Source of the DNA: Zooshikella harenae
Lineage (GTDB): Bacteria > Pseudomonadota > Gammaproteobacteria > Pseudomonadales > Zooshikellaceae
NCBI RefSeq assembly: GCF_018837975.1
Contig: NZ_JAGSOY010000005.1
Location: 62,001 to 126,000 of the forward strand
Direction of reading: 5' to 3'
Length of the DNA stretch: 64,000 nucleotides
Below the pieces are notes generated by a model. The model did not search any database, was not told the DNA's origin, and saw nothing but the letters and a program-made list of their open reading frames with translations. Of the stretch, positions 38,614-48,984 are shown in pieces (the first letter of the stretch is position 1; the number at the start of each line of letters is the position of its first letter). A program made the position numbers and the translations under genes.

Positions 38614-39804
38614 TTAACAGCCTGCAAGTTGAGCTGCGTCGCGAGCAATCATGAGCTCTTCATTGGTATTGATGACCATAGCAACAGGGCCATTAGCAGT
38701 GGTAAAAACGCCGTTATTGTTTTTACCATTGTTGGCATTGGCATCAGCATCAAGTTGAAAACCAAAAATACGTAGCTGTTGTAAAACCTTAGCACGTATT
38801 ACTCGTGAGTTTTCGCCAATACCACCAGTGAAGACGAGAGCATCAATACGGTCCAGTGCACAGGCAAGACCACTTAATGATTTTGCTAACACATAACTGA
38901 ATACATCGATTGCCAGCGTTGCTTGTTCATGACCTTGTTCCATGGCTTCTTCAAGTGTACGGCAATCATTGCTTAGCTCAGAAAGGCCTAATAAACCACT
39001 TTCTTTGTTAAGCAGTGTGGTAATACGGTCAATATCATAACCAAGCTGTTTATGCAGGAAGTTGAAGATATTGGCATCAATATTTCCACAGCGAGTGCCC
39101 ATGACCAGTCCTTCCAATGGTGTTAAACCCATTGTTGTATCTACAGATTGACCGTGATAGATGGCAGCAGCACTACACCCATTACCCAAATGTGCACACA
39201 AAATGTTGCTTTCATTTACTGGAATATTAAGGCGCTGACAGGCTTCTCCTGTAACAAAGCGGTAACTGGTGCCATGTGCACCGTAACGGCGCACATGATG
39301 ATCACGATACAGAGTGTGAGGGATAGCATATAGATAAGCTTTAGAAGGCATTGTCTGGTGGAATGAAGTGTCAAATACAGCCGCTTGAGGCAAGTTAGGA
39401 AAATACTTTTGGGTAATGCGAATACCCAGCAAGTGTGCAGGGTTATGTAAGGGGGCAAGACCTATACAGTCTTCTATAGCTTGAACTACTTCATCATTAA
39501 TCAGGGTAGAAGCCTTGAAGAGCTCACCACCATGAACAACACGATGCCCAATGGCTGCAAGCGTATCAGTAAGTTGTTGTTCTTCCAGTAAGTGTAAAAT
39601 TTTCTGGAAGACGATGTCGTGGTCTGCATTGGGCATGTCATAAATGGTTTTTTCACCATCTTGCTTCCAAATAATTCGCGCTTCTGGTTGGCTTAAACGT
39701 TCAGCGAGACCACTGACATATTCATGTTCATTTTGGGGGTTGATGACTGCAAACTTTATCGAGGAACTGCCTGAATTAATGACAAGAATATTTTGCTTAC
39801 TCAT
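38614..39804 (-). CDS. ackA: Acetate kinase
   Basis: Start is ATG 39804 (MSKQNILVINSGSSS), preceded by AAGG; an upstream in-frame ATG would add 16 unlikely residues. The 396-residue kinase has the ASKHA signatures: NSGSSSIKF (phosphate 1), AHLGNGCSAAAI, DTTMGLTPLEGLVMGTRCG and FTGGIGENS (adenosine). It makes ATP and acetate from acetyl phosphate. First gene of ackA-pta. Confidence 0.96.
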   Translation of the reverse strand: MSKQNILVINSGSSSIKFAVINPQNEHEYVSGLAERLSQPEARIIWKQDGEKTIYDMPNADHDIVFQKILHLLEEQQLTDTLAAIGHRVVHGGELFKASTLINDEVVQAIEDCIGLAPLHNPAHLLGIRITQKYFPNLPQAAVFDTSFHQTMPSKAYLYAIPHTLYRDHHVRRYGAHGTSYRFVTGEACQRLNIPVNESNILCAHLGNGCSAAAIYHGQSVDTTMGLTPLEGLVMGTRCGNIDANIFNFLHKQLGYDIDRITTLLNKESGLLGLSELSNDCRTLEEAMEQGHEQATLAIDVFSYVLAKSLSGLACALDRIDALVFTGGIGENSRVIRAKVLQQLRIFGFQLDADANANNGKNNNGVFTTANGPVAMVINTNEELMIARDAAQLAGC

Positions 39805-40377
39805 AGTTACCTTCACAACTGCTAAAGCTAGAGTTTGACAGGCCTTACACACTGACTATGTCGTCTATGCCTGCGGTGTCAGAGGCCGAAGGCTGTAGGG
39901 GACGATCATTTACACGAGTCCGGAAATATACCGGTATGTTTTCTTAAACGCGTGGTGTCAGACGCTGCTGTTTGATCACCCATATCATTCTGTCCCAAGT
40001 CAGTATAGTGCTGAAAATGGGTTAATGACGGGTGATTATGGACTTGTAGCGATTATGCAGGGAAGTGTAACCGGAAAAGTAGTGCAGGGTATACGTAAAG
40101 CTACGGAAAAACACGTATTAATTGATCTGAGTAGGAGGTTGTTGAACAGATTGAAATAGCTGCATGTTTTGGAAAATGATTCACTTGCTTTATAAGCTTT
40201 TCATACGTACAAATTTGTTAAAATTACTACAATAAGGCTGCCATTTTGTAAGATTTTTATTGCTGGTTACACAAAAAAGTTGTCAGAGTTGTACACTTTA
40301 AATGCCTATGCTGCACATTCAGTTAAGCAGGAAGATGGTGGAGCGCACATATGCTAATACATTGTTTTGATATGGCT
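39805..40377. other. Intergenic region upstream of ackA
   Basis: About 570 bp between ackA and tesA, both leftward. It must contain the ackA promoter. I saw a short inverted repeat CCGG-N7-CCGG near 39920 but no confident promoter, RNA gene or coding frame; tesA has no clear terminator here. Confidence 0.4.
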
Positions 40378-41058
40378 TTATGAACGCTTCACTGCAGAGT
40401 GCTCACTCTTTTCAATAAGCATTTGCTGTTTAATGATAGGCTCTAGAACGGGCCATACATTTTTTAAAATAATAGGCTGAGCGGCTTGGTTGGGATGTAA
40501 GCCATCAGCTTGGATAAAGTCTGGGTTGCCAGCAACACCTTTAAGGAAGAAAGGCATAAGTGGTATGTTTTCGTCTTGACTAATTGTCGTAAAAAGCTCG
40601 TTAAAAGCATCCGTATAGCGTTTGCCATAATTGGGTGGAATATGCATTGTAAATAGCACAGGTAAGGCATTTTGCTGCTTACATAGCTGGATCATTTTTC
40701 GAAGATTTTGCTCAAGTAGTTTTAAGGGAAGACCTTGTAGTCCATCATTTGCACCAAGTTCAATCAATACAATAGAAGGTGTATATTTGTTGAGTGCTGT
40801 GGGTAAACGGCGTAAGGCTCCTGCAGAGGTTTCCCCGCTTATGCTGATATTAGCGATGGTTAAAGGGATACTTTCCTCCTTGAGCCGCGTAGCCAATTGA
40901 CTAACCCAGCCAACAGATGGATCAATACCATAGCCAGCACTAAGGCTATCACCCACGACTAAAAGGGTTTTCGCAAATACATTTTGCGTTAAGCTGAGAG
41001 TCAATATCATCAGAATAACTCGAACAGTCTGTTGCCAATACGAAAGAAGGATTTCCAT
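40378..41058 (-). CDS. tesA: Multifunctional acyl-CoA thioesterase I / lysophospholipase L1
   Basis: A 226-residue periplasmic SGNH hydrolase beginning at ATG 41058; the open frame upstream of it is only antisense to the ABC gene. Residues 1-29 are a signal peptide (VRVILMILTLSLTQNVFA). Block I GDSLSAGYG places the nucleophile at Ser38, block II has Gly in SISGETSAG, block III GANDGLQG, and block V DGLHPNQAA contains the catalytic Asp and His. It hydrolyses acyl thioesters and lysophospholipids. Its start codon overlaps that of the divergent ABC gene within a CATG, and has no good Shine-Dalgarno. Confidence 0.9.
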   Translation of the reverse strand: MEILLSYWQQTVRVILMILTLSLTQNVFAKTLLVVGDSLSAGYGIDPSVGWVSQLATRLKEESIPLTIANISISGETSAGALRRLPTALNKYTPSIVLIELGANDGLQGLPLKLLEQNLRKMIQLCKQQNALPVLFTMHIPPNYGKRYTDAFNELFTTISQDENIPLMPFFLKGVAGNPDFIQADGLHPNQAAQPIILKNVWPVLEPIIKQQMLIEKSEHSAVKRS

Positions 41059-41737
41059 GTCGATACCCAGTGCTGTAGCGGCGAAAAATATCGGAAAACA
41101 TGTCACAACCCCCAATGGAGTGCTCACTATATTGGAGGGGATTAGCTTTGAGATCAAGCAGGGGGAATCTGTTGCTGTAGTAGGTGCTTCTGGTTCAGGG
41201 AAGTCCACCCTGTTAGGGCTATTAGCGGGTTTGGATACCCCCAGCCAGGGGGAAGTCATGCTAAATGGAAAGGTCATTAGCGTCTTAGATGAAGATGAAC
41301 GGGCTAAACTGCGAGGTGAAAAAGTTGGCTTTGTCTTTCAGGCATTTCACCTAATTCCTGCACTGACTGCTCTCGAAAATGTAATGTTGCCATTGGAGCT
41401 TGCAGGACATCCTTCACCTGAAGCTGAAGCCAAGTCACTTATGACCCGTGTAGGGTTAGCTCACCGTTTGCAGCATTATCCAAAACAACTTTCTGGTGGT
41501 GAGCAACAGCGTGTCGCGATTGCACGAGCCTTTGTCTGTCGTCCTCCTATTTTATTTGCGGATGAGCCAACAGGTAATTTAGATACTCATACAGGCGAGC
41601 GTATTATTGAATTGCTGTTTCAGTTAAATGAAGAGGAGAATACGACACTTATTCTGGTTACTCATGACATGCAACTAGCAAATGCATGTCAACGACAACT
41701 TCATATTGATGCTGGACAGCTGGTAACGTCATCATGA
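41057..41737 (+). CDS. ybbA: ABC transporter ATP-binding protein (YbbA/LolD-like)
   Basis: A 226-residue ATPase with Walker [11 protein letters not shown] loop [16 protein letters not shown], signature LSGGEQQR, Walker [13 protein letters not shown] and switch His VTHD. It belongs to the LolD/MacB/FtsE group that powers extracytoplasmic-acting FtsX-type permeases. AAGGA six bases before the ATG supports the start. It overlaps the permease gene by 4 bp (ATGA), a translational coupling. Divergence from tesA matches the E. coli ybbA-ybbP locus. Confidence 0.92.
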   Translation: MSIPSAVAAKNIGKHVTTPNGVLTILEGISFEIKQGESVAVVGASGSGKSTLLGLLAGLDTPSQGEVMLNGKVISVLDEDERAKLRGEKVGFVFQAFHLIPALTALENVMLPLELAGHPSPEAEAKSLMTRVGLAHRLQHYPKQLSGGEQQRVAIARAFVCRPPILFADEPTGNLDTHTGERIIELLFQLNEEENTTLILVTHDMQLANACQRQLHIDAGQLVTSS

Positions 41738-44229
41738 AACAAGTGCTGTTAAGTTTACGCCTGTTATTACGTGATATTCGTTCAGGAGAGCTCAATGTCA
41801 TTATTGCAGCATTGTTAGTGGCAATTGCTACAGTCGTTGCAATAAACAGCATTACAGAGCGTTTGGAAAAAGTGATGAGCCGCCAGGCGACTGAGCTATT
41901 GGGGGCTGATTTGGTGTTACGGAGTGCCTATCCGGCAAAAGACTCGCTATTGGCTTTAGCAAAGGATTTGCCGTTAAAGCGAGCAGAAACAGTTACTTTT
42001 CCAAGTGTTGTCGTGGTTAATGATAACTTTCAACTGGCTGCCGTTAAGGCGGTGAGCGAGGGGTACCCATTACGTGGTGAGTTAAGAGTTGGGCAACAGG
42101 TTTATGGTCCTGGTAAGAAGACTCAAACCATTCCTGCTGAGGGTGAAGTATGGCTAGAACCTCGACTATTTGGGTTACTCAATATCAAGCTTGGAGACAC
42201 TTTATCGATTGGTGATGCTAACTTCAAAGTGACGAAGGTGCTTACTTATGAGTCAGACCGAAGTGGCGATTTTTACACATTATCTCCTCGTGTGCTTTTT
42301 AATCTTAAGTTTTTGCCTGAGACTAAAGTCATACAACCGGGTAGCCGGGTAGCCTACTTTTATTTATTCAGTGGCTCACCTGAACATATCGAGCAACTTA
42401 AAGAACGACTCACACCCAAGTTACAACCCAGTCAGCGCTTGTTAGATGTAAAAGCCAGTCGACCAGGATTAAGGAATGCGTTGGAACGAGCAGAGCGCTA
42501 TTTGAGGTTGGCAGGTTTAATTGCATTAGCGCTGGCTGGCGTGGCAATTGCGGTTGGCGTGCAACGTTATGCTCAGCGACACTATGATGCTGTTGCGATT
42601 ATGCGGGCCTTGGGTTACACCCAAGCTGCAGTGTTGCAATTGCACATGCTACAACTGGTGTTCTTGGTTTGTGGGGCATGGTTTATTGGCTCAATTTTGG
42701 GTCTAGTGATTCACCAAGGAGTTATTTTAATTCTGGGGGAGCTTCTACCTCCGTCTCTTCCTCCTGTTGGTTGGCAGCCATGGGGTATTGGCTTGTTTGC
42801 TGGGTTAGGCGTCATGTTAGGGTTTGCATTGCCAAGCTTGTTACAGCTCAAACAAGTTCCTCCGTTAAGAGTGCTGCGCAGAGATTTATTACCCCCTTCA
42901 ATCCGCAGCCAATTGTGGTACAGCGTTGCTTTGATCACCTTGGGACTGTTGATGTGGTGGATAACTCAGGACTGGGTTTTGGCCGTTGCAGTTCTGCTGG
43001 GTATGCTGGGTTCTGGGTTTGTATTAAGCATGTTGTTGCTGATTGCGATCAGGCTTTTACTACAGCGCCTGCAGCAGCAGAAACTACCTCTTTTGTTGCG
43101 CTTTGCGAGCCGCCGTCTATTACGTCATCTTCGGTTTGTGGTAGGGCAAGTCCTTGCGCTTGGTTTAACGCTGATGGTGATGGCATTAATTTTTTTATTA
43201 CGGACGGACTTACTGAGCGATTGGCAGAAGCAGTTACCCATCGAGGCACCTAATTATTTTGCATTGAATATAATGTCTGACCAGGTCCCTGAGCTTTTAC
43301 AGCAGTTGACGCAGGGACAAATCAACCGGTCAGCAGTCTACCCGATCATTCGTGGCAGGCTGCAAGCGCTTAATGAAGTGCCTATTAAACAGGCTGTGAC
43401 TAAAGAGGCACAAGATAATAATGCCCTTCGGCGAGAACTTAATTTTACTTGGTCTGATGAGTTGCCTGCTGATAATAAACTGGTTGCAGGGCGGTGGTGG
43501 TCCAAGGGGGCTAACTCCTCAGAGGTGTCAATAGAGTCGCAATTGGCTAAAAAGTTGGGCATAACCCTTGGTGATCAATTGATGTTCAATATCACGGGGC
43601 AGGCATTTACGGTAAAAGTCACCAGCATTCGTGAAGTAACCTGGGAGTCATTTAAGCCAAACTTTTATTTTATATTTCCTAAAAAAGTGTTGGATGAATA
43701 TGCGGCAACTAATTTATTGAGTTTTTATCTGCCACCAGGTCAGGAGCGCTTTATAATTGATTTAATTAAGCGTTTTCCTAGTGTGACTTTGTTGGATATT
43801 GACTTAGTTATACGACAAGTCCGACAGATTTTGGCGCAAGTCACTTTAGCTATTGAATGTGTGTTGGGGTTTGTGTTGGCGGCTGCATTGGCTGTATTGG
43901 CTGCGGCTATTGCATCAAGTCGCGATGAACGACTTCAAGAGGCGGTGATTCTTAGAGCGCTAGGTGCTGAGACAGTACGCATCCGACGAACCATTATTAC
44001 TGAGTTTGCTTTATTGGGCGCCTTAGCGGGTGTACTTGGTGTGGTTGGACTTGAGTTAATTACCTGGTTCTTATATGAGCAGGTATTTAACCTGGTTTTT
44101 AGTTTGCATATTCAGTACTGGTTTATATTACCTATAAGTGGAACATGTTTGATTGGTGCCATAGGCTGGTTAACAACTCGACAGGTAACCACAGTTTCAC
44201 CAATGAAGCTTTTAACAAGCAGTGGTTAG
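41734..44229 (+). CDS. ybbP: FtsX-domain ABC permease (YbbP-like)
   Basis: An 831-residue inner-membrane protein. One N-terminal transmembrane helix (LNVIIAALLVAIATVVAI) is followed by a MacB-type periplasmic domain (about 45-245), then FtsX blocks: three helices about 250-365, four-helix stretch about 385-480, a second periplasmic part (about 485-695) and final FtsX helices to 825. The family works by mechanotransmission, often moving lipophilic molecules or lipoproteins in the periplasm. With YbbA and TesA it forms a conserved neighbourhood whose substrate is unknown. Confidence 0.9.
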   Translation: MKQVLLSLRLLLRDIRSGELNVIIAALLVAIATVVAINSITERLEKVMSRQATELLGADLVLRSAYPAKDSLLALAKDLPLKRAETVTFPSVVVVNDNFQLAAVKAVSEGYPLRGELRVGQQVYGPGKKTQTIPAEGEVWLEPRLFGLLNIKLGDTLSIGDANFKVTKVLTYESDRSGDFYTLSPRVLFNLKFLPETKVIQPGSRVAYFYLFSGSPEHIEQLKERLTPKLQPSQRLLDVKASRPGLRNALERAERYLRLAGLIALALAGVAIAVGVQRYAQRHYDAVAIMRALGYTQAAVLQLHMLQLVFLVCGAWFIGSILGLVIHQGVILILGELLPPSLPPVGWQPWGIGLFAGLGVMLGFALPSLLQLKQVPPLRVLRRDLLPPSIRSQLWYSVALITLGLLMWWITQDWVLAVAVLLGMLGSGFVLSMLLLIAIRLLLQRLQQQKLPLLLRFASRRLLRHLRFVVGQVLALGLTLMVMALIFLLRTDLLSDWQKQLPIEAPNYFALNIMSDQVPELLQQLTQGQINRSAVYPIIRGRLQALNEVPIKQAVTKEAQDNNALRRELNFTWSDELPADNKLVAGRWWSKGANSSEVSIESQLAKKLGITLGDQLMFNITGQAFTVKVTSIREVTWESFKPNFYFIFPKKVLDEYAATNLLSFYLPPGQERFIIDLIKRFPSVTLLDIDLVIRQVRQILAQVTLAIECVLGFVLAAALAVLAAAIASSRDERLQEAVILRALGAETVRIRRTIITEFALLGALAGVLGVVGLELITWFLYEQVFNLVFSLHIQYWFILPISGTCLIGAIGWLTTRQVTTVSPMKLLTSSG

Positions 44230-44280
44230 TGATTGGTTTTGCTAGAAATTTTGAGCATGTTAAAAAGTGTGTACCATCGA

Positions 44281-44303
44281 ATGGGCCTATATTGTAGGCC
44301 CAT
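44281..44303 (+). terminator. Putative terminator after ybbP
   Basis: ATGGGCCTA (44281-44289) pairs with TAGGCCCAT (44295-44303) around a 5-nt loop. A strong GC-rich stem 50 bp after the stop, but without a T tract. Confidence 0.5.
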
Positions 44304-44619
44304 AATGCACTTGTTTGCTGTTGTATTCTTTACCGCACATTGACTAACGGTTATGGTTTAATATCCACTAGTAAGTATAAATTTTCCTTTCTTTAAATGT
44401 TTGTGATAAAGCACTATTCGATAATTGTCATGTGTAGTACTTATCATACCTCCAACCCAGGCACAAAAAGCTGCTATAAAACCAATAATAAAGACGATAG
44501 GAACCTGTTGGCTTCGGGACTAAAAACGGTAACGCTCCATTACCTGTGTCAAGCCCATTAAGTAAGTCACACTGGTCGCAGTGAATTATTGTCAAACTCT
44601 TGCCAAAAGTTTACTGCGA

Positions 44620-44663
44620 TTAAGCGGGAGAAACTTAAGCGGGAGAAACTTAAGCGGGAGAAA
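44620..44663. repeat. 15-bp tandem repeat, three copies
   Basis: TTAAGCGGGAGAAAC is repeated at 44620-44634, 44635-44649 and 44650-44663 (last copy 14 bases, then diverging). Copies are identical. It lies 85 bp before the Yip1 gene, likely in its promoter or leader, and is a candidate variable-number repeat. Confidence 0.9.
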
Positions 44664-44747
44664 ATGTAGAAGAAAGTGATCTTTATGTGCTACATGGATT
44701 GTGCTTTTAGTGCTATAGATTAAGCAAATGTAAGGGAGAGATCGGCG

Positions 44748-45350
44748 ATGGTACTTAATCATGTATGGGGGCTTTTTACTCATCCCCGCGAAGAATGGGT
44801 GGATATTCGCAAAGAAACGCTGGTAAATAAAAACCGCTATTTATCTCATGTTTTGATTCTGGCTGCTGTGCCTGCCATTAGTTCTTATATTGGCGCGACA
44901 TGGACAGGGTGGTCTGTAGGTCAACTGGATGCGGCCAAACTTACAGCCACAAGTGCCTTGACAATGTCCCTCCTGTCTTATTTAGCGATTATTGGGGCGG
45001 TGTTTATAATGGGAGGCTTCATTCATTGGATGGCAAAAACCTACGGAACTAACCCTAGCTTACTAAAGTGTATTATTTTTACGGCTTATGTTGGTACCCC
45101 ACTGTACTTGGTGGGTATTGTAGGTATTTACCCATCCATTCCAATCACAATGACCGCAATTATATTAGCCATCGGGTATACTGCTTATTTGTTGTATATT
45201 GGAATTCCTCGTGTAATGGAAATACCGCCTGAGCGAGGCTTTTTATTTTCTACTTCAGTGGTGTGTGTTGGTCTTGTTTTATTAGTATCGATGAAAGTAG
45301 TGACCGCAATTTTCTGGGGAATTGGTATAGGCCCCGTCTATAGCTTTTAA
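44748..45350 (+). CDS. Yip1-family inner-membrane protein
   Basis: A 200-residue protein with the Yip1 domain pattern: an N-terminal amphipathic block (VWGLFTHPREEWVDIRKE), then five membrane helices (about 33-50, 73-97, 107-130, 136-157, 168-195). The P-x-E-W motif in the N-terminal block is typical of bacterial Yip1 proteins. Function unknown in bacteria. AGGGAGAG precedes the start. Convergent with the glycosyltransferase gene, 12 bp away. Confidence 0.8.
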   Translation: MVLNHVWGLFTHPREEWVDIRKETLVNKNRYLSHVLILAAVPAISSYIGATWTGWSVGQLDAAKLTATSALTMSLLSYLAIIGAVFIMGGFIHWMAKTYGTNPSLLKCIIFTAYVGTPLYLVGIVGIYPSIPITMTAIILAIGYTAYLLYIGIPRVMEIPPERGFLFSTSVVCVGLVLLVSMKVVTAIFWGIGIGPVYSF

Positions 45351-45362
45351 TACAACTATTTA

Positions 45363-46538
45363 TTAATGAGAAGGTTGTTGAATTTGTTTTTTGGGAGTAT
45401 GTGGTGCAGGAGAGAGCATTAAGTGGATAAACTGTTGAGTAACATACTGCCAATCCTGACGTAATGCCGTATAGCGGGCATTACGTTTTATTGAGGCAAT
45501 TTTGTCTGGGCGATCGCACAATGCTAATACCCGGTCAATAAAGGTTTCACCATCAACCCAGCCACCGTTTAAAGGAATGGATAGCCCTGATACATGGTTT
45601 TGTATATGTTGAGCTACAGCTCCTCGTTGAAATCCAACCACAACAACACCACTAGCCATAGCCTCTATTATATTATTTCCGAGTAACCCTTGTTTATTCG
45701 GTTGTAATAATATATCGGCTGAAGCATATATTTCTGGTAACTGACTGGTAGGGGCATGGCTTATATAGAAGATGCCTGGGAATTTGTGCTTTAAATTCTC
45801 TGCATTTTTGCCATCGCCAATACATACCATTTTATGTTTTTTATTAGGGAAGTGTTCTCTTATAATCCGAAATGTACGTAAAGCGAGCTCAACATTATGG
45901 TACTGGTCTAAAGGGCCTGTATATAAAAAAACTAAATCATGGCGGTCTGCTTGCCACTGTTGGCGGAGTTCATTACTTCGGTAACATGGGGCAAAACGTT
46001 TACTATCAACACCATGACTAAGAATGGCTAAACGTTTTAAGCGTAGAGATTTAAACTGCTTAGCGTGGTGGATTGAGTTGACCAGAGTATATTTGCTTTT
46101 GCTGTTAAACCATGGCAGCACTAAATGATTGATTAAGTGCTGAACACAATGAAAGGGTGAGGCCATTGTGTAACTAAAGAGGCCAGTTACAGTTTGGATG
46201 TTTAACCTGTTAGCTAAGCGAGCTACCTGCCAGCCGATTAAACTTGGCGAAGCGATATATACGGCATCAGGAGGGTGTTGTAACCAGTAGTCCGTAAGCC
46301 ATGATATAGACGACAGCTGTGGTAATTTGGTGCTTGTTGTTATGTGTGAAGGTGCTAGGCAGGTTAAGGCTGGGTGATAACGGTGATCTTCGTCTCGGAT
46401 ATGAGGAGATATTAACTGTACTTGTAAACCAAGATGGAGCATACCATCCATCAAATGGCACAGCATAGTATTGTGCGCCTGATCGAGAGGCACAGGTGTA
46501 TTGGTGACGATAGCGATAGTGTTTGGTTTGGGGGTCAT
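45363..46538 (-). CDS. Glycosyltransferase, GT4-like (GT-B fold)
   Basis: A 391-residue cytosolic protein. The N-terminal Rossmann half starts IAIVTNTPVPLDQAHNTMLCHLMDGM; the C-terminal half has FLYTGPLDQYHNVELALRTFRII and VCIGDGKNAENL, then SADILLQPNKQGLLGNNIIEAMASG. In the usual EX7E motif only the second Glu (EAMA) is obvious; the first is replaced, so activity should be checked. Family 4 enzymes are retaining and build lipopolysaccharide, glycolipids or exopolysaccharide. It is an orphan between Yip1 and CysZ, with no cluster pointing to an acceptor. Confidence 0.8.
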   Translation of the reverse strand: MTPKPNTIAIVTNTPVPLDQAHNTMLCHLMDGMLHLGLQVQLISPHIRDEDHRYHPALTCLAPSHITTSTKLPQLSSISWLTDYWLQHPPDAVYIASPSLIGWQVARLANRLNIQTVTGLFSYTMASPFHCVQHLINHLVLPWFNSKSKYTLVNSIHHAKQFKSLRLKRLAILSHGVDSKRFAPCYRSNELRQQWQADRHDLVFLYTGPLDQYHNVELALRTFRIIREHFPNKKHKMVCIGDGKNAENLKHKFPGIFYISHAPTSQLPEIYASADILLQPNKQGLLGNNIIEAMASGVVVVGFQRGAVAQHIQNHVSGLSIPLNGGWVDGETFIDRVLALCDRPDKIASIKRNARYTALRQDWQYVTQQFIHLMLSPAPHTPKKQIQQPSH

Positions 46539-46616
46539 AGGGAAGCTACTAGTCAGATTATCAGAGACTATGCAACTTCACTATGACGACTGTATGAAAA
46601 AAATATGATGTTAATA

Positions 46617-47372
46617 TTATTGGTCGTAGAGCTTTTCGTTTACCCAAAGAATCGTTCCACCGGCTACGGCTGCAGGAATAACCAGTAAATTGACAAAAGG
46701 GATAAGTGTCATCAGGTACACGAGTCCACCAAAGCTGTACGTCATACTTTTACGCTGTTTTAGTTTAGAAATAAGCGCAGGAAACGGTACTTTGTTATTA
46801 TCGGCAGGAAAGTCAGCATATTGAACTGCCATCATCCATGCTCCCCATATTATCCATACAACAGGGGCAATAAAGTTAATCACTGGAACAAATGTCAATA
46901 TCACTAACAATAGCCAACGGGGAAGAATGTAACCTAACTTGCGTAGCTCACGGCTTAGTGTTCTGGGGATGAGCAAAGAAAGCTCTTTCCAGTCTAAAGG
47001 AGTTTCTGATACTGACAGGCCTAATTGTTGACGGGTATGTTTTTCAACAGCTTCAGATAAAAAACCATTAAATGGGGCAGCAATAAAGTTGGCTACCAGG
47101 GAAAAAGAGAAAAACACCAGTAAGCACATTAGGATTAAGGCTATAGGCCAAATCAGCCAACTGAGGAAGCTCAGAAATTCTGGTAGCCAAGCAGTAAAGT
47201 TGTTGATTTGTGTGTCAATGAAACCAATGGAGTAGTAAATCATCACAGAGAACAGGATGATATTGATTGCTAATGGAATGAATACAAATCGACGCATCCC
47301 TGGTTGGAAAATAAGTTGTAAGCCTGCAAAAAAGTAGTGGGTCGAATGATTGGATTGCTGCATAGTCGCCAT
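46617..47372 (-). CDS. cysZ: Sulfate transporter CysZ
   Basis: A 251-residue inner-membrane protein of the CysZ/EI24 family. The start (HYFFAGLQLIFQPGMRRFVFIPLAINIILF), the central FSLVANFIAAPFNGFLSEAVE and the late SFGGLVYLMTLIPFVNLLVIPAAVAGGTILW match the family closely. CysZ supplies sulfate for cysteine synthesis. Single gene, divergent from trxB. Confidence 0.9.
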   Translation of the reverse strand: MATMQQSNHSTHYFFAGLQLIFQPGMRRFVFIPLAINIILFSVMIYYSIGFIDTQINNFTAWLPEFLSFLSWLIWPIALILMCLLVFFSFSLVANFIAAPFNGFLSEAVEKHTRQQLGLSVSETPLDWKELSLLIPRTLSRELRKLGYILPRWLLLVILTFVPVINFIAPVVWIIWGAWMMAVQYADFPADNNKVPFPALISKLKQRKSMTYSFGGLVYLMTLIPFVNLLVIPAAVAGGTILWVNEKLYDQ

Positions 47373-48765
<1,393 letters not shown>

Positions 48766-48795
48766 AACATTAAAGACTTTACATGTGAACGATTT

Positions 48796-48818
48796 AGCCG
48801 GCACTGCCGGCTTTTTTT
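48796..48818 (+). terminator. Rho-independent terminator of trxB
   Basis: AGCCGGC (48796-48802) and GCCGGCT (48806-48812) form a tight stem with an ACT loop followed by seven T. Confidence 0.92.
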
Positions 48819-48984
48819 GTTGTGAATAATTTGCTTCTAATAAAAAAGACATGTGATGATAAATTGTTGACAAGGTTATTTAATTTTTAAAGTAGAAGAC
48901 TTTATGTGCTACTTTAAAAATATTGATAATAAAAAATGAGCAATATACTCTGTTTTGTATTAAATATCGCAAGGACTGCGAGCC

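Larger units (their letters stand above)
44230..44747. other. Intergenic region with hairpin and tandem repeat
   Basis: About 520 bp after ybbP. It contains the hairpin at 44281-44303 and three copies of a 15-bp repeat at 44620-44663, then the Yip1 gene. A 63-codon minus-strand frame across the repeat is an artefact of the repeat. Nothing else recognised. Confidence 0.45.

Noticed and set aside
41059-41277. Upstream extension of tesA by 73 codons
   Set aside because: It is antisense to the start of the ABC ATPase gene and would bury the signal peptide; ATG 41058 is the sensible start.
42669-43253. 194-codon plus-strand frame inside ybbP
   Set aside because: It is a +2/+3 phase shadow of the FtsX permease; its composition is Ser/Cys/Val-rich and unlike any protein family I know.
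44620-44663. Possible CRISPR array
   Set aside because: The 15-bp units are directly adjacent with no spacers and there are no cas genes.
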